A stretch of 64,000 nt of DNA from Buttiauxella agrestis (GTDB lineage: Bacteria > Pseudomonadota > Gammaproteobacteria > Enterobacterales > Enterobacteriaceae): positions 4,862,763-4,926,762 of the forward strand of contig NZ_UIGI01000001.1 in the NCBI RefSeq assembly GCF_900446255.1, in the 5' to 3' direction. Of the stretch, positions 44,365 through 55,143 are shown piece after piece; positions within the stretch are counted from its first letter, which is position 1; each line of letters starts with the position of its first letter. The notes below the pieces were generated by a model. That model did not search any database. It was not told where the DNA came from and worked only from the letters and a program-made list of their open reading frames with translations. The position numbers and the translations under genes are program-made.

Positions 44365-45306
44365 TTATTCTTCTTCGTTCCCGCCCTCTTCAAGCGGGCC
44401 AAAAGGTTTAGCTGGCAGTACCAGATACACCCCTTCAAAAACAGCACCTTGCGTATCATCGCCGAAAAGCTCAACTTGCAATGCAACGCGAGCTTTGCGG
44501 CCACGCGCCAGGCGGTCGAGATCGCCACTCAACGAGCCTAAGTCAGCAATGGCTCCAGGCCTTCCGGTGATCGGACTGCTATATCGGATATGCGCATCGG
44601 CAAGAATAATCGTGCCGCCGAGATGACGCTCGCGCAGCATCAGCCAGATCAGCCCCCAACCGGTCAGCGTAGCGAGCGAAAACAGGCTACCGGCGAATAA
44701 GGTTTGATGGGGATTTTGATTACCCGCTTCGGGCATGGTGGTAATGAATTTCTGCCCGGTGTATTGCAGGATGCGCACGCCCATTTTTTCACTTAACGGG
44801 ATGTGTTCATACCAGGCCTGCTGTAACTGAGCGCACCAGTCTGCACGATGGAGAATGTCGTCCAGCGAAGCGACGGGTTTTATCATCAAATAGTGGCGAA
44901 TCGGCGTGGTCGAAGGCGTGGTGATTTCGCCCTGATTCTCAAATCCCAATTTGGCAAAGAACTCGACGGCATCTTCACGTGCGCTACACACCACACGTTT
45001 CACCCCTTCCTGGCGCGCGACAGACTCAAGTGTCATCGCCACCAGCGTACCCAGCCCCTTATCTTGCACCGAAGGGTGAACCGCCATAAAACGAATAGCA
45101 GCTTCGTTATCGGCGTTGATATACAAGCGACCAATGGCGACAGGATTGCCTTCTTCATCCACCACCATCTGGTGATGGGCCATGGCATCCCACGCATCGC
45201 GTTCGGAGCCTTTAGGTTGATGCAGCGGCTTACGCAGCATCTCCCAGCGAAACTGGTAATAGAGCTCAAGCTCTTCTTCGGTTTGCGGTACGCGAAGGTG
45301 ATACAT
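44365..45306 (-). CDS. fabY: acetyltransferase/thioesterase FabY (YiiD)
   Basis: Two domains: N-terminal GNAT acetyltransferase ([18 protein letters not shown] near residues 72-89) and C-terminal hotdog thioesterase-like domain ([17 protein letters not shown] near 217-233). In E. coli it supports a FabH-independent initiation of fatty acid synthesis. ATG 45306 (MYHLRVPQ) gives 313 residues. Similarity to the E. coli N-terminus (TRESxxMYHLR) reaches about 16 residues further upstream, where no ATG exists, so a non-ATG start upstream is possible. Followed on its other side by yicH, unlike K-12. Confidence 0.93.
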   Translation of the reverse strand: MYHLRVPQTEEELELYYQFRWEMLRKPLHQPKGSERDAWDAMAHHQMVVDEEGNPVAIGRLYINADNEAAIRFMAVHPSVQDKGLGTLVAMTLESVARQEGVKRVVCSAREDAVEFFAKLGFENQGEITTPSTTPIRHYLMIKPVASLDDILHRADWCAQLQQAWYEHIPLSEKMGVRILQYTGQKFITTMPEAGNQNPHQTLFAGSLFSLATLTGWGLIWLMLRERHLGGTIILADAHIRYSSPITGRPGAIADLGSLSGDLDRLARGRKARVALQVELFGDDTQGAVFEGVYLVLPAKPFGPLEEGGNEEE

Positions 45307-45350
45307 ACATGTACTCTCTCTTGTTACGCGGGACCGTGTAAGTTGCGAAT

Positions 45351-45788
45351 TCAGACCTGTAACCAAAACGTCACCGGGCCATCGTTGGTCAGGCTGACTT
45401 TCATGTCGGCGGCGAAGCGCCCTGTTTCGGCCACAATGCCCTGCTGGCGGCAACGTTGAACAAAGTATTCATATAACTCTTCGGCAAGTTGCGGTGCTGC
45501 TCCGCCAGAAAAGCTCGGACGCATACCGCGTTCGGTATCAGCGGCGAGGGTAAACTGCGACACCACCAGCACACTGCCACCCGCTTGCTGAACATTAAGA
45601 TTCATCTTGTCGTTTTCATCGCCAAAAATACGATAACCCAAAACCCGCTCGCAAAGACGATTCGCTTTTTGTTCGTTATCTTCTTTTTCGACACCCAATA
45701 ACACTAAAAGTCCTGGGCCAATTTCACCCGTTACTTCACCCGCCACGGTGACGCTAGCGTGGGTGACGCGCTGAATTAATGCGATCAT
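45351..45788 (-). CDS. dtd: D-aminoacyl-tRNA deacylase
   Basis: Removes D-amino acids and mischarged glycine from tRNA. Family signatures [15 protein letters not shown] near residues 69-83 and the C-terminal Gly-cisPro motif NDGPVTFW near 135-142 are intact. ATG 45788 gives 145 residues, the E. coli length; it overlaps the yihY stop by four bases (ATGA). Confidence 0.97.
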   Translation of the reverse strand: MIALIQRVTHASVTVAGEVTGEIGPGLLVLLGVEKEDNEQKANRLCERVLGYRIFGDENDKMNLNVQQAGGSVLVVSQFTLAADTERGMRPSFSGGAAPQLAEELYEYFVQRCRQQGIVAETGRFAADMKVSLTNDGPVTFWLQV

Positions 45789-46657
45789 GGTTCTTCCAAT
45801 TCTTCCTGCTGAGCTTCTATGCGAAGTCTTCGGTAATCGCCGAGAGTGACAGTAATTTCGGCGCCGAGCAACACGATACACCAGGTCCAGTAGACCCAGA
45901 CGAATAAAATGGGGATCACGGCTAACACGCCGTAAATCAATTGGTAAGAGGGAAACATGGTGATGTAGAGGGCAAAGCCCTTCTTCCCAAGCTCAAACAA
46001 AAGAGCCGCTACTAGCGAGCCAACCAGTGCGTCGCGCACCGGGACACGAGTAGTGGGGACAATGCTGTACAACATCCAGAATGACAGCCAGGATAGCAGC
46101 AACGGGAAAACACGTAACACGATATCAATCGTGCTGTTAAACCCCGTCACCCATCGTAGTGAGAGCAGATACGAACTAATCGCCAGGCTCGCGCCCGCCA
46201 GCAATGGCCCAAGCGTTAAAATCATCCAGTAGACGGCAAACGAATAGATTTTTGGCCGCGTACGCGTACTGCGCCAGATTGTATTGAGCGCGCTATCAAC
46301 GGCATACATCAACAGCAAAGCAGTGACGATAAGCCCACAGGCACCCACCGCGGTCATCTTGTTGGAGTTAGCAACAAACTGTTCGATATAGCGCTGGATG
46401 ATATCGCCTGTAGCAGGCAGAAAATTTGAGAAAACAAAATGCCGAAGCTGAACACTGACGTCGGCGAACATCGGAAAAGCCGCAAACAGCGCAAACACCA
46501 CCGCAACCAAAGGTACCAGCGAGAGCAATGACACGTAAGCAAGGTTACCTGCAAGCGTGGTCATATTGTCCTGATCGATGCGATGCCAGAGCAACTTACC
46601 CCAGGCGATACATGGCCTGAGGCGGTTACTCGTTTTGCGATGAACGTCTTTTATCAT
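45785..46657 (-). CDS. yihY: YihY-family inner-membrane protein
   Basis: 290 residues with about six transmembrane helices (first near 32-60). Family motif: [22 protein letters not shown] near residues 42-63, and [15 protein letters not shown] near 257-271. It was once misassigned as RNase BN (now elaC/rbn); the real function is unknown. It overlaps yihX and dtd by four bases each, so yihX-yihY-dtd are translationally coupled. Confidence 0.94.
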   Translation of the reverse strand: MIKDVHRKTSNRLRPCIAWGKLLWHRIDQDNMTTLAGNLAYVSLLSLVPLVAVVFALFAAFPMFADVSVQLRHFVFSNFLPATGDIIQRYIEQFVANSNKMTAVGACGLIVTALLLMYAVDSALNTIWRSTRTRPKIYSFAVYWMILTLGPLLAGASLAISSYLLSLRWVTGFNSTIDIVLRVFPLLLSWLSFWMLYSIVPTTRVPVRDALVGSLVAALLFELGKKGFALYITMFPSYQLIYGVLAVIPILFVWVYWTWCIVLLGAEITVTLGDYRRLRIEAQQEELEEP

Positions 46658-47250
46658 AGGTTTTTTGCAAAATATCCGGGCACCGTATCTTTTCCGGTCA
46701 CCAAAATGCTGGTGATACCCAACTGCTCAGCTCCCTTTATATTATCGGCGTTGTCGTCAAAAAAGACCGCCTCATTCGCAGAAAAACCTTCTGTTTCGAG
46801 AAGTTTTTGGTAGATCTCGACGTCCGGTTTGCGCATTCCCATTTCCTGAGACAGATAGATTTTATCTGCCGCCTCGGCGATTTGCGGGTATTCACCGGGC
46901 CAGAAATAAGTGTGTAAGCGGTTGGTGTTAGAGAGCACCACGACACGGTGCCCCTGTTCACGAAGTTTGTTCATGACGGCGATGACTTCCGGACGCAAGC
47001 CAACAAAAATTGCCTGCCAGCCGGCAGAGAACTGATCAAAGCTTAGCGCCATACCCATTTCGTCACATACCGCTGCGGCGAATTCTTCGTCGGTAATCTG
47101 CCCACGTTCGTGGCGCTTAAAAGCATCCCCCATCACAAAGCTTTTTTGCAAATTCGCCAGTGGCACCCGGCTGTAATCGCTCCAGACCCCCATCACGCGG
47201 TTGAAGTCGATATCAACAATGACGTTACCTAAATCAAAGATATACAGCAT
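46654..47250 (-). CDS. yihX: HAD phosphatase YihX (alpha-D-glucose-1-phosphatase)
   Basis: Haloacid dehalogenase superfamily. Motif I is [11 protein letters not shown] (residues 5-15), motif II VLSNTNR near 109-115, and motif [18 protein letters not shown] near 163-178. The 198 residues fit E. coli YihX, which releases glucose from glucose-1-phosphate. Here the next gene upstream is typA; the sulfoquinovose genes and yihW that intervene in K-12 are absent. Confidence 0.93.
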   Translation of the reverse strand: MLYIFDLGNVIVDIDFNRVMGVWSDYSRVPLANLQKSFVMGDAFKRHERGQITDEEFAAAVCDEMGMALSFDQFSAGWQAIFVGLRPEVIAVMNKLREQGHRVVVLSNTNRLHTYFWPGEYPQIAEAADKIYLSQEMGMRKPDVEIYQKLLETEGFSANEAVFFDDNADNIKGAEQLGITSILVTGKDTVPGYFAKNL

Positions 47251-47350
47251 AAGCCTCTCCTTTGCGCATGGACAAATAACTGTAGCGGTAAAGGAAGGCT
47301 TTGACTATCGCTGGTGAAGAAAGGGATACGTGTTATGCGAAGTTGCAGGC

Positions 47351-47382
47351 AAAAAAAAGCCCCGCCTAAACAGGCAGGGCTT
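47351..47382 (-). terminator. typA terminator
   Basis: On the minus strand GCCCTGCC-TGTTTA-GGCGGGGC is followed by eight T, just downstream of typA. Confidence 0.92.
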
Positions 47383-47404
47383 CAATGCTTTGCAGAAAAG
47401 AAAC

Positions 47405-49231
47405 TTACGCTTCTTTGCTACCACGACCCGCACGTTTGCGGTCGTTTTCAGTCAGGTGACGCTTACGAATACGTACGGAAGTCGGAGTAACTTCTACCAG
47501 TTCGTCATCATCGATGAATTCCAGAGCTTGCTCCAGAGACATCTTCAATGCAGGAACCAGAGTTGTTGCTTCGTCAGTACCGGACGCACGCATGTTAGTC
47601 AGTTTCTTACCGGTCAGGCAGTTTACAGTCAGGTCGTTAGAACGACTGTGAATACCGATGATCTGGCCTTCATAAACTTCTGCACCGTGACCCAGGAACA
47701 GCTTACCGCGGTCCTGCAGGCTGAACAGCGCAAACGCTACTGCTTTACCCTGGCCGTTAGAGATCAGCACGCCGTTCTGGCGCTGGCCGATTTCGCCTGG
47801 TTTCACGTCGTCGTAGTGGCTGAATGTGGAGTACAGCAGACCAGTACCAGAAGTCATGGTCATGAACTCAGTACGGAAGCCGATCAGGCCACGTGCTGGG
47901 ATCAGGTAATCCAGACGGATACGGCCTTTGCCGTCAGGGATCATGTCTTTGACATCGCCCTTACGCTCGCCCATCGCCTGCATCACAGAACCCTGGTGCT
48001 GTTCTTCGATATCCAGAGTCACGTTCTCGAACGGCTCTTGCATACGACCATCGATCATACGGTTGATTACTTTCGGACGGGACACAGCCAGTTCGAAGCC
48101 TTCACGACGCATGTTTTCGATAAGTACAGACAGGTGCAGTTCGCCACGACCGGATACACGGAATGCATCCGCATCTTCGGTTTCTTCAACACGCAGTGCA
48201 ACGTTGTGCACCAGCTCTTTGTTCAGGCGGTCAAGAATCTGACGAGAGGTAACGAATTTACCTTCTTTGCCACAGAACGGAGAGGTGTTGACGTTGAAGA
48301 ACATGGTAACAGTGGGTTCATCAACAGACAGTGCTGGCAGCGCTTCAACATTTTGCGTATCGCAAAGGGTGTCGGAGATGTTCAGCTCGCCCAGACCGGT
48401 AATCGCGATGATGTCGCCGGCTTCCGCTTCGGTGGATTCAATACGCTCCAGGCCAAGGTGGGTCAGTACTTTACCGACTTTACCATTACGAGTTTTACCT
48501 TCGCTGTCGATGATAGTGATTTGCTGGTTAGGCTTCACTTTACCGCGTTTGATGCGACCGATGCCGATAACACCAACATAGTTGTTGTAGTCGAGCTGGG
48601 AGATTTGCATCTGGAACGGACCGTCGAGGTCAACGGTTGGTGCTTTTACGTGGTCAACAATCGCCTGGTACAGCGGGGTCATGTCTTCCGCCATATCACC
48701 GTGATCGTTACCCGCGATACCCATCAATGCTGATGCATAGATGATTGGGAAATCGAGTTGCTCGTCGGTTGCGTCGAGGTTTACGAACAGGTCGAAGACC
48801 TGATCAACAACCCAGTCAGGACGCGCGCCAGGACGGTCAACTTTGTTGATTACAACAATCGGCTTCAAACCATGGGCAAACGCCTTTTTGGTTACGAAGC
48901 GCGTCTGCGGCATTGGGCCATCCATTGCATCAACGACCAGCAGAACGGAGTCTACCATGGACATTACACGTTCAACTTCACCACCGAAGTCGGCGTGCCC
49001 AGGGGTATCAACTATGTTGATACGGTAGTCATTCCATTTGATAGCGGTGTTTTTAGCGAGGATGGTAATCCCACGCTCTTTCTCCAAATCGTTGGAGTCC
49101 ATCACGCGTTCAGTAGCTTCAGCACGGTCATTACTGAAAGTACCAGATTGCTGCAGCAGCTTATCAACCAGGGTAGTTTTACCATGGTCAACGTGCGCGA
49201 TGATGGCGATATTACGCAGATTTTCGATCAC
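47405..49231 (-). CDS. typA: ribosome-associated GTPase TypA/BipA
   Basis: Translational GTPase related to EF-G/LepA, needed for ribosome assembly and growth at low temperature. G motifs: [10 protein letters not shown] near residues 13-22, [11 protein letters not shown] near 76-86 and NKVDRPGAR near 130-138. The C-terminal basic tail [20 protein letters not shown] is typical. 608 residues (607 in E. coli). Divergent from glnA. Confidence 0.97.
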   Translation of the reverse strand: MIENLRNIAIIAHVDHGKTTLVDKLLQQSGTFSNDRAEATERVMDSNDLEKERGITILAKNTAIKWNDYRINIVDTPGHADFGGEVERVMSMVDSVLLVVDAMDGPMPQTRFVTKKAFAHGLKPIVVINKVDRPGARPDWVVDQVFDLFVNLDATDEQLDFPIIYASALMGIAGNDHGDMAEDMTPLYQAIVDHVKAPTVDLDGPFQMQISQLDYNNYVGVIGIGRIKRGKVKPNQQITIIDSEGKTRNGKVGKVLTHLGLERIESTEAEAGDIIAITGLGELNISDTLCDTQNVEALPALSVDEPTVTMFFNVNTSPFCGKEGKFVTSRQILDRLNKELVHNVALRVEETEDADAFRVSGRGELHLSVLIENMRREGFELAVSRPKVINRMIDGRMQEPFENVTLDIEEQHQGSVMQAMGERKGDVKDMIPDGKGRIRLDYLIPARGLIGFRTEFMTMTSGTGLLYSTFSHYDDVKPGEIGQRQNGVLISNGQGKAVAFALFSLQDRGKLFLGHGAEVYEGQIIGIHSRSNDLTVNCLTGKKLTNMRASGTDEATTLVPALKMSLEQALEFIDDDELVEVTPTSVRIRKRHLTENDRKRAGRGSKEA

Positions 49232-49381
49232 AACTTTGCCTCAGGCATTAGAAATAGCGCGTTATTGTACACGTATTAATCGAAGGACATAACAGGATCA
49301 CAAAGAACTTTTACAAACAATGTAAAAAGTAAGGGTTTGTGATCGCTTTCACGGAGCAAAAAAGGGAGCTACAACGAAAAT

Positions 49382-49471
49382 TGCACCAATATGGTGCTCA
49401 AATCTCAGACTGAAGCACTACATTGGTGCAAACTATCCATCGTGGTGCAGCCCTTTTGCACTATAGTGCGC
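49382..49471 (+). promoter_or_regulatory. NtrC (GlnG) binding sites upstream of glnA
   Basis: Four NtrC-type sites are visible: TGCACCAATATGGTGCT at 49382-49398 and GCACTACATTGGTGC at 49415-49429 (the two strong enhancer sites), then a half-like TGGTGCA at 49443-49449 and TTGCACTATAGTGCG at 49457-49471. Their arrangement is that of E. coli glnA, where the distal pair activates the sigma-54 promoter and also represses glnAp1. Confidence 0.92.
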
Positions 49472-49502
49472 ATGATAGCGCCTTTTTGGGGTAATTTAAA
49501 AG

Positions 49503-49519
49503 TTGGCACAGATTTCGCT
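49503..49519 (+). promoter_or_regulatory. glnAp2 sigma-54 promoter
   Basis: TTGGCAC-N5-TCGCT carries the -24 GG and -12 GC elements, 56 bp before the glnA start and about 105 bp from the distal NtrC sites. Confidence 0.92.
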
Positions 49520-49574
49520 TTAATCATTTCAGGGCAACAAGCCAATTCAATGACCAAATCCGGGAGAGTTAAGT

Positions 49575-50984
49575 ATGTCCGCTGAACACGTTTTGACGAT
49601 GCTGAATGAACACGAAGTGAAGTTTGTAGATTTGCGCTTCACTGACACTAAAGGTAAAGAACAGCACGTCACTATCCCTGCTCATCAGGTTACTGCTGAC
49701 TTCTTCGAAGAAGGCAAAATGTTTGATGGTTCTTCAATTGGTGGCTGGAAAGGCATCAATGAATCCGACATGGTTCTGATGCCAGATGCGTCTACCGCTG
49801 TCATTGACCCATTCTTCGCTGATTCTACGCTGATCATTCGTTGCGACATTCTTGAGCCTGGCACCATGCAGGGTTATGACCGCGACCCACGCTCCATTTC
49901 CAAGCGTGCTGAAGACTACCTGCGTTCTACTGGCATCGCCGATACCGTGCTGTTCGGGCCAGAACCAGAGTTCTTCCTGTTCGACGACGTTCGTTTCGGT
50001 AGCTCTATTTCCGGTTCTCATGTCGCTATCGATGATATCGAAGGCGCATGGAACAGCGGCACCAAATACGAAGGCGGCAACAAAGGCCACCGTCCTGCAG
50101 TTAAAGGCGGTTACTTCCCAGTTCCTCCGGTTGACTCCGCTCAAGACCTGCGTTCTGCAATGTGTCTGACTATGGAGCAAATGGGCCTGGTTGTTGAAGC
50201 TCACCACCACGAAGTGGCAACTGCTGGTCAGAACGAAGTGGCTACCCGCTTCAACACCATGACTAAAAAAGCAGATGAAATTCAGATCTACAAATATGTG
50301 GTTCATAACGTTGCGCATGCATACGGTAAAACTGCGACATTTATGCCAAAACCAATGTTTGGCGATAACGGTTCTGGTATGCACTGCCATATGTCCCTGG
50401 CTAAGAACGGTGTAAACCTGTTCGCGGGTGACAAATATGCAGGCCTGTCTGAGCAAGCGCTGTACTACATCGGTGGTGTTATCAAACACGCTAAAGCCAT
50501 CAACGCCCTGGCTAACCCAACCACCAACTCCTACAAGCGTCTGGTCCCGGGTTACGAAGCTCCAGTCATGCTGGCTTACTCTGCCGCTAACCGTTCTGCT
50601 TCAATCCGTATCCCAGTAGTTGCATCTCCGAAAGCACGCCGTATCGAAGTGCGCTTCCCGGACCCAGCGGCTAACCCGTACCTGTGCTTCGCAGCACTGC
50701 TGATGGCTGGTCTTGATGGTATCAAGAACAAAATCCATCCGGGCGAAGCAATGGACAAAAACCTGTACGACCTGCCGCCAGAAGAAGCGAAAGAGATCCC
50801 GCAAGTTGCTGGCTCTCTGGAAGAAGCACTGAACTGCCTGAACGAAGACCGCGAGTTCCTGACTGCGGGCGGCGTGTTCACTGATGAAGCTATCGATGCT
50901 TACATCGCTCTGCGTATCGAAGAAAACGACCGTGTGCGCATGACTCCACACCCAGTCGAGTTCGAACTGTACTACAGCGTTTAA
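49575..50984 (+). CDS. glnA: glutamine synthetase (type I)
   Basis: Assimilates ammonia into glutamine; dodecameric enzyme of 469 residues, as in E. coli. Motifs: [12 protein letters not shown] near residues 50-61 (latch), [10 protein letters not shown] near 129-138 (metal site), and the adenylylation tyrosine in NLYDLPPEE near residue 398. First gene of glnA-glnL-glnG, with NtrC enhancer sites and a sigma-54 promoter upstream and a partial terminator downstream. Confidence 0.98.
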   Translation: MSAEHVLTMLNEHEVKFVDLRFTDTKGKEQHVTIPAHQVTADFFEEGKMFDGSSIGGWKGINESDMVLMPDASTAVIDPFFADSTLIIRCDILEPGTMQGYDRDPRSISKRAEDYLRSTGIADTVLFGPEPEFFLFDDVRFGSSISGSHVAIDDIEGAWNSGTKYEGGNKGHRPAVKGGYFPVPPVDSAQDLRSAMCLTMEQMGLVVEAHHHEVATAGQNEVATRFNTMTKKADEIQIYKYVVHNVAHAYGKTATFMPKPMFGDNGSGMHCHMSLAKNGVNLFAGDKYAGLSEQALYYIGGVIKHAKAINALANPTTNSYKRLVPGYEAPVMLAYSAANRSASIRIPVVASPKARRIEVRFPDPAANPYLCFAALLMAGLDGIKNKIHPGEAMDKNLYDLPPEEAKEIPQVAGSLEEALNCLNEDREFLTAGGVFTDEAIDAYIALRIEENDRVRMTPHPVEFELYYSV

Positions 50985-51009
50985 TCACGTTGTAAATACC
51001 CAGAACTTT

Positions 51010-51034
51010 TAGCCCATCGTTGATGGGCTTTTTT
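51010..51034 (+). terminator. terminator between glnA and glnL
   Basis: AGCCCATC-GTT-GATGGGCTTTTTT: 8-bp stem and six T. It lets glnA be expressed far above glnL-glnG. Confidence 0.92.
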
Positions 51035-51080
51035 CTCCACAAATAACCTGTTGCCGCAATATCTTTTGCCGACGGGAAAC

Positions 51081-51102
51081 TATAATGCACCATCACAGTG
51101 CA
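51081..51102 (+). promoter_or_regulatory. glnL promoter with NtrC operator
   Basis: TATAAT (51081-51086) serves as -10 and is directly followed by TGCACCATCACAGTGCA (51086-51102), an NtrC site placed to repress the promoter, as known for E. coli glnLp. Confidence 0.85.
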
Positions 51103-51121
51103 AATTATCGGAGACTGCTGT

Positions 51122-52171
51122 ATGGCAACCGGCACACTGCCCGATGCTGGGCAGATCCTGAATTCTTTAATCAACAGTATTTTACTGGTGGATGACGAGC
51201 TGGCAGTGCATTACGCCAACCCGGCGGCACAGCAACTTTTGGCGCAGAGTTCGCGCAAGCTGTACGGCACTCCATTACCAGAACTGTTGAGTTACTTTTC
51301 GCTCAATGTTGGCTTGATGCAGGAAAGCCTGACCGCAGGCCAGGGCTTCACCGATAACGAAGTCACACTGGTTATTGATAGCCGCTCCCACATTCTTTCC
51401 CTGACTGCACAACGTTTACCAGAAGGATACATCCTGATGGAAATGGCGCCGATGGATAACCAACGTCGCTTGAGTCAGGAACAGTTGCAGCAGGCGCAAC
51501 AAATTGCCGCCCGAGATTTAGTCCGTGGGCTGGCGCATGAGATTAAAAATCCACTGGGTGGGTTACGTGGAGCAGCCCAACTGCTGGCCAGAGCCTTACC
51601 AGACCCGTCACTGACTGAATACACCAAGGTGATTATTGAGCAGGCTGATCGCTTACGGAATCTGGTAGATAGACTGTTAGGCCCACAACAGCCGGGAATG
51701 CACGTCACTGAAAGCATCCACAAAGTGACAGAGCGCGTGATGAAACTGGTGTCGATGGAATTACCAGCAAACGTAACGCTGGTCAGAGACTACGACCCAA
51801 GTTTGCCGGAGCTGGCTCACGATCCCGACCAAATTGAACAGATTTTATTAAATATTGTTCGCAATGCCCTTCAGGCGCTTGGCAGCGACGGCGGTGAGAT
51901 AGTGTTACGCACACGCACCGCATTCCAGCTTACGCTGCATGGCACGCGCTACCGTCTGGCGGCGCGTATTGACATTGAAGACAACGGTCCGGGCATTCCG
52001 GCCCATCTGCAGGACACACTATTCTACCCAATGGTGAGCGGACGTGAGGGAGGGACAGGTTTAGGTCTTTCCATAGCACGCAACTTGATAGATCAGCATT
52101 CGGGAAAAATCGAATTTAACAGTTGGCCAGGTCATACCGAGTTTTCGGTTTATCTGCCTATTCGTAAGTAG
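51122..52171 (+). CDS. glnL: nitrogen regulation sensor kinase NtrB
   Basis: Cytosolic histidine kinase/phosphatase that controls NtrC in response to PII. N-terminal PAS domain ([20 protein letters not shown] from residue 12), phosphoacceptor [12 protein letters not shown] (His near 139), N box [10 protein letters not shown] and G boxes EDNGPGIP and [12 protein letters not shown] 51122 gives 349 residues, as in E. coli; a GTG at 51098 lies inside the NtrC operator and is rejected. Confidence 0.97.
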   Translation: MATGTLPDAGQILNSLINSILLVDDELAVHYANPAAQQLLAQSSRKLYGTPLPELLSYFSLNVGLMQESLTAGQGFTDNEVTLVIDSRSHILSLTAQRLPEGYILMEMAPMDNQRRLSQEQLQQAQQIAARDLVRGLAHEIKNPLGGLRGAAQLLARALPDPSLTEYTKVIIEQADRLRNLVDRLLGPQQPGMHVTESIHKVTERVMKLVSMELPANVTLVRDYDPSLPELAHDPDQIEQILLNIVRNALQALGSDGGEIVLRTRTAFQLTLHGTRYRLAARIDIEDNGPGIPAHLQDTLFYPMVSGREGGTGLGLSIARNLIDQHSGKIEFNSWPGHTEFSVYLPIRK

Positions 52172-52179
52172 AGGTCTTT

Positions 52180-53589
52180 ATGCAACGAGGCATAGTTTGG
52201 ATCGTTGATGACGATAGCTCCATCCGTTGGGTGCTGGAACGTGCTCTGACCGGAGCGGGTTTAAGCTGCACCACCTTTGAGAGCGGCAGTGAAGTCCTTA
52301 ATGCTCTTGCAACCAAGACCCCGGACGTTTTGTTATCTGACATTCGCATGCCCGGCATGGACGGCCTGGCGCTGCTTAAGCAGATTAAACAACGCCACCC
52401 GATGCTACCGGTCATCATAATGACGGCTCACTCAGATCTTGAAGCCGCCGTGAGTGCCTATCAACAAGGCGCTTTTGATTACCTGCCAAAACCTTTTGAT
52501 ATTGACGAAGCGGTCGCACTCGTTGAGCGCGCCATCAGCCACTATCTGGAACAACAGCAGCCGCGCAACGTACAGGTGAATGGGCCGACCACCGATATTA
52601 TCGGTGAAGCACCGGCTATGCAGGATGTGTTTCGCATTATTGGCCGTTTGTCACGGTCATCAATAAGCGTGCTGATTAACGGTGAATCGGGTACCGGTAA
52701 AGAGCTAGTCGCACATGCTTTGCACCGCCACAGCCCACGGGTGAAATCTCCTTTTATTGCGCTGAACATGGCCGCAATTCCAAAGGATTTGATTGAGTCT
52801 GAGCTGTTTGGCCACGAGAAAGGCGCATTCACCGGTGCCAATCAAATTCGCCAGGGACGTTTTGAGCAGTCTGATGGTGGCACGCTTTTCCTTGATGAAA
52901 TCGGCGATATGCCGATGGATGTGCAAACTCGCTTGCTGCGTGTATTAGCCGATGGGCAGTTTTATCGCGTTGGCGGGTATGCGCCGGTGAAAGTCGACGT
53001 CCGTATTATTGCCGCGACTCACCAGAACCTTGAGTTGCGCGTGCAGGAAGGGAAATTTCGCGAGGATTTATTCCACCGTCTGAACGTGATTCGTGTGCAT
53101 CTGCCACCGTTGCGTGAACGCCGTGAGGATATTCCGCGCCTGGCCCGCCATTTCTTACAAGTGGCAGCTCAGGAATTAGGCGTAGAAGCCAAGTTGCTGC
53201 ATCCTGAAACTGAAAATGCTTTAACGCGCCTGGCCTGGCCTGGTAACGTGCGCCAACTGGAAAACACCTGCCGCTGGTTAACAGTGATGGCGGCAGGCCA
53301 GGAAGTGTTGATTCAGGATTTACCGGCAGAATTGTTCGAAACCACCATTCCCGATAGCCCGACGCATTCGCAATCGGACAACTGGGCAACACTTCTGGCT
53401 CAATGGGCCGACCGGGCATTACGTTCCGGTCATCAGAATTTACTTTCTGAGGCACAGCCAGAAATGGAGCGCACCTTGCTAACAACGGCGCTGCGTCATA
53501 CGCAAGGTCACAAGCAGGAAGCCGCGAGATTACTCGGCTGGGGGCGCAATACCCTGACGCGTAAGTTAAAAGAGTTGGGGATGGAGTAA
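52180..53589 (+). CDS. glnG: nitrogen regulation response regulator NtrC
   Basis: Sigma-54 enhancer-binding activator. Receiver domain with phosphoacceptor Asp54 in [15 protein letters not shown]+ domain with GESGTGKE (Walker A), GAFTGA (sigma-54 contact) and [13 protein letters not shown] (Walker B), and a C-terminal Fis-type helix-turn-helix ([21 protein letters not shown]). 469 residues, identical in length to E. coli. Eight bases after glnL. Confidence 0.98.
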   Translation: MQRGIVWIVDDDSSIRWVLERALTGAGLSCTTFESGSEVLNALATKTPDVLLSDIRMPGMDGLALLKQIKQRHPMLPVIIMTAHSDLEAAVSAYQQGAFDYLPKPFDIDEAVALVERAISHYLEQQQPRNVQVNGPTTDIIGEAPAMQDVFRIIGRLSRSSISVLINGESGTGKELVAHALHRHSPRVKSPFIALNMAAIPKDLIESELFGHEKGAFTGANQIRQGRFEQSDGGTLFLDEIGDMPMDVQTRLLRVLADGQFYRVGGYAPVKVDVRIIAATHQNLELRVQEGKFREDLFHRLNVIRVHLPPLRERREDIPRLARHFLQVAAQELGVEAKLLHPETENALTRLAWPGNVRQLENTCRWLTVMAAGQEVLIQDLPAELFETTIPDSPTHSQSDNWATLLAQWADRALRSGHQNLLSEAQPEMERTLLTTALRHTQGHKQEAARLLGWGRNTLTRKLKELGME

Positions 53590-53590
53590 C

Positions 53591-53615
53591 AAAAAGGCGG
53601 CTTTCAAGCCGCCTT
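53591..53615. terminator. terminator between glnG and hemN
   Basis: AAAGGCGGCTT-TCA-AAGCCGCCTTT: 11-bp stem with short A and T runs, shared by the two convergent genes. Confidence 0.85.
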
Positions 53616-53620
53616 TAGTT

Positions 53621-54994
53621 TTATATGACACGCGAGAATTGTTGCAGTCGCGCCTTCTGACGCAAGTAACTATCAAAACACATGCAGATATTACGGATTA
53701 GCAGGCGCCCTTTTGCCGTTACCTGAATATGTTTACTGTCGATATCCACCAGCCCATCTTTCGCCAACGGTTCCAACAGTTTTAAATCCTCTGCGAAATA
53801 CTCGGCAAAATTCAGATCCCAAAGCTGCTCTATTTCGGCAAATTTAAGCTGGAAGTTGCAGATAAGTGCTTTGATAACGTCTCGACGAATGCAGTCATCA
53901 CGGGTGAGTACCAGGCCACGCCACAGCGCATCGCCCTGGCTATCAACCTGTTGATAATAGGTTTTAAGCTCTTTCTGGTTCTGAGCATAACAGTCGCCAA
54001 TCATGCTAATGGCAGAAACACCCATCCCCAACAAGTCGGTATCGCCCTGCGTGGTGTAGCCCTGGAAATTACGGTGCAGCTTGCCTTCGCGCTGCGCAAT
54101 CGCCAGTTCATCATCCGGGCGCGCGAAGTGGTCCATGCCAATAAACTGGTATCCGGCATGGGTCAGCGAGCCGATAGTTTCTTGCAGAATGTCGAGTTTT
54201 TGCTGTGCGCTGGGCAAATCAGTATCTTTAATTTTGCGCTGTGCGGCAAACAAAGTCGGCAAATGGGCGTAGTTAAAAACGCTCAGGCGGTGCGGACTGA
54301 GTTCTGCGACGCGTTTAAGCGTAAAAGCAAAGCTTTCTGGTGTCTGCTTTGGCAGGCCGTAGATTAAATCGATATTAGTCGAGGTAAAGCCGAGTTCGCG
54401 CGCACGCTGAATCAACGCAAAGATAAACTCTTCGTCTTGCTCGCGGTTAACCAGGCGCTGCACTTCTTTGTTGAAATCCTGCACCCCCATGCTCAGGCGG
54501 GTAAAGCCTTCCTGACGCAGATGGTCGAGCACATCGAGTTCGATTTCACGCGGGTCGATTTCAATAGACAATTCGGCGTCTTCGTTGAAATTGAAATGAC
54601 CACGCAGAAGCCCCATCAGACGGCTTATCTGCGCTTTACTGAGGTAAGTCGGTGTACCGCCGCCCCAATGCAATTGACTGACGTGACGGCCCTTAAAGAG
54701 CGGCGCACGGTGGGCTATCTCTTGTTCCAGCGCATCTAAATACTGATCGGCTTTGTGAGTCTGGCGGGTAACAATTTTATTGCAGCCGCAGAAATAGCAA
54801 AGCTTGTGGCAGAACGGGATATGGACATAGAGCGACAGCGGGCGCTCAGGGTAACGAGCAACCGCTTCAAGAAACGCCGCCTCGCCGAAGTCTTCTGAAA
54901 ACTCCAGCGCGGTGGGATAAGAGGTATAACGCGGCCCTGAATAATTATATTTCTGGATCAGGGCCAAATCCCAATCGATTAACTGCTCAGACAT
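53621..54994 (-). CDS. hemN: oxygen-independent coproporphyrinogen III oxidase
   Basis: Radical SAM enzyme of anaerobic heme synthesis. The 4Fe-4S cluster motif is HIPFCHKLCYFCGC near residues 58-71 (CxxxCxxC). GGGTPTYL and QDFNKEVQ are typical. ATG 54994 (GGAGG about nine bases upstream) gives 457 residues as in E. coli; the GTG at 55000 is too close to that ribosome site. The SD lies inside the preceding small ORF, suggesting coupling. Confidence 0.97.
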   Translation of the reverse strand: MSEQLIDWDLALIQKYNYSGPRYTSYPTALEFSEDFGEAAFLEAVARYPERPLSLYVHIPFCHKLCYFCGCNKIVTRQTHKADQYLDALEQEIAHRAPLFKGRHVSQLHWGGGTPTYLSKAQISRLMGLLRGHFNFNEDAELSIEIDPREIELDVLDHLRQEGFTRLSMGVQDFNKEVQRLVNREQDEEFIFALIQRARELGFTSTNIDLIYGLPKQTPESFAFTLKRVAELSPHRLSVFNYAHLPTLFAAQRKIKDTDLPSAQQKLDILQETIGSLTHAGYQFIGMDHFARPDDELAIAQREGKLHRNFQGYTTQGDTDLLGMGVSAISMIGDCYAQNQKELKTYYQQVDSQGDALWRGLVLTRDDCIRRDVIKALICNFQLKFAEIEQLWDLNFAEYFAEDLKLLEPLAKDGLVDIDSKHIQVTAKGRLLIRNICMCFDSYLRQKARLQQFSRVI

Positions 54995-54996
54995 TC

Positions 54997-55131
54997 TCAC
55001 TCCCTCCGGTGATGCCGCATTCGTTGACGGCGCAACGACTTTTGTAATCGCGACAGCCGCCGTAGTTTAACGAATAACCACAGCAGATAACACACCAGCG
55101 GAATAACCACGCAAAGAACAGGTAATCCCAT
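54997..55131 (-). CDS. candidate 44-residue membrane protein between yihI and hemN
   Basis: ATG 55131 to TGA 54997 encodes 44 residues: one hydrophobic helix (about residues 3-21, LPVLCVVIPLVCYLLWLFV) followed by a strongly basic tail (KLRRLSRLQKSLRRQRMRHHRRE). This is a typical single-pass small membrane protein with a positive-inside C-terminus. It lies 12 bp after yihI and ends two bases before the hemN ATG, so it spans the hemN ribosome site. No clear Shine-Dalgarno sequence precedes it. I do not recognise a named family; expression is unproven. Confidence 0.5.
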   Translation of the reverse strand: MGLPVLCVVIPLVCYLLWLFVKLRRLSRLQKSLRRQRMRHHRRE

Positions 55132-55143
55132 TGAGGTAAACCG

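Larger units (their letters stand above)
49232..49574. other. typA-glnA divergent control region
   Basis: A 343-bp gap with no gene. It holds the NtrC sites and the sigma-54 promoter of glnA, listed separately; the typA-proximal 130 bp should contain the typA promoter and glnAp1, which I could not pinpoint. Confidence 0.7.

Noticed and set aside
45785-46657. yihY as ribonuclease BN
   Set aside because: Old misassignment; this is a polytopic membrane protein with no nuclease motif.
47330-48733. 467-codon ORF on the plus strand
   Set aside because: Lies antisense to typA, with the His/Phe/Gln-rich composition of a shadow frame; typA has all family motifs.
49734-50489. 251-codon minus-strand ORF
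   Set aside because: Antisense to glnA with no recognisable domain; glnA is certain.
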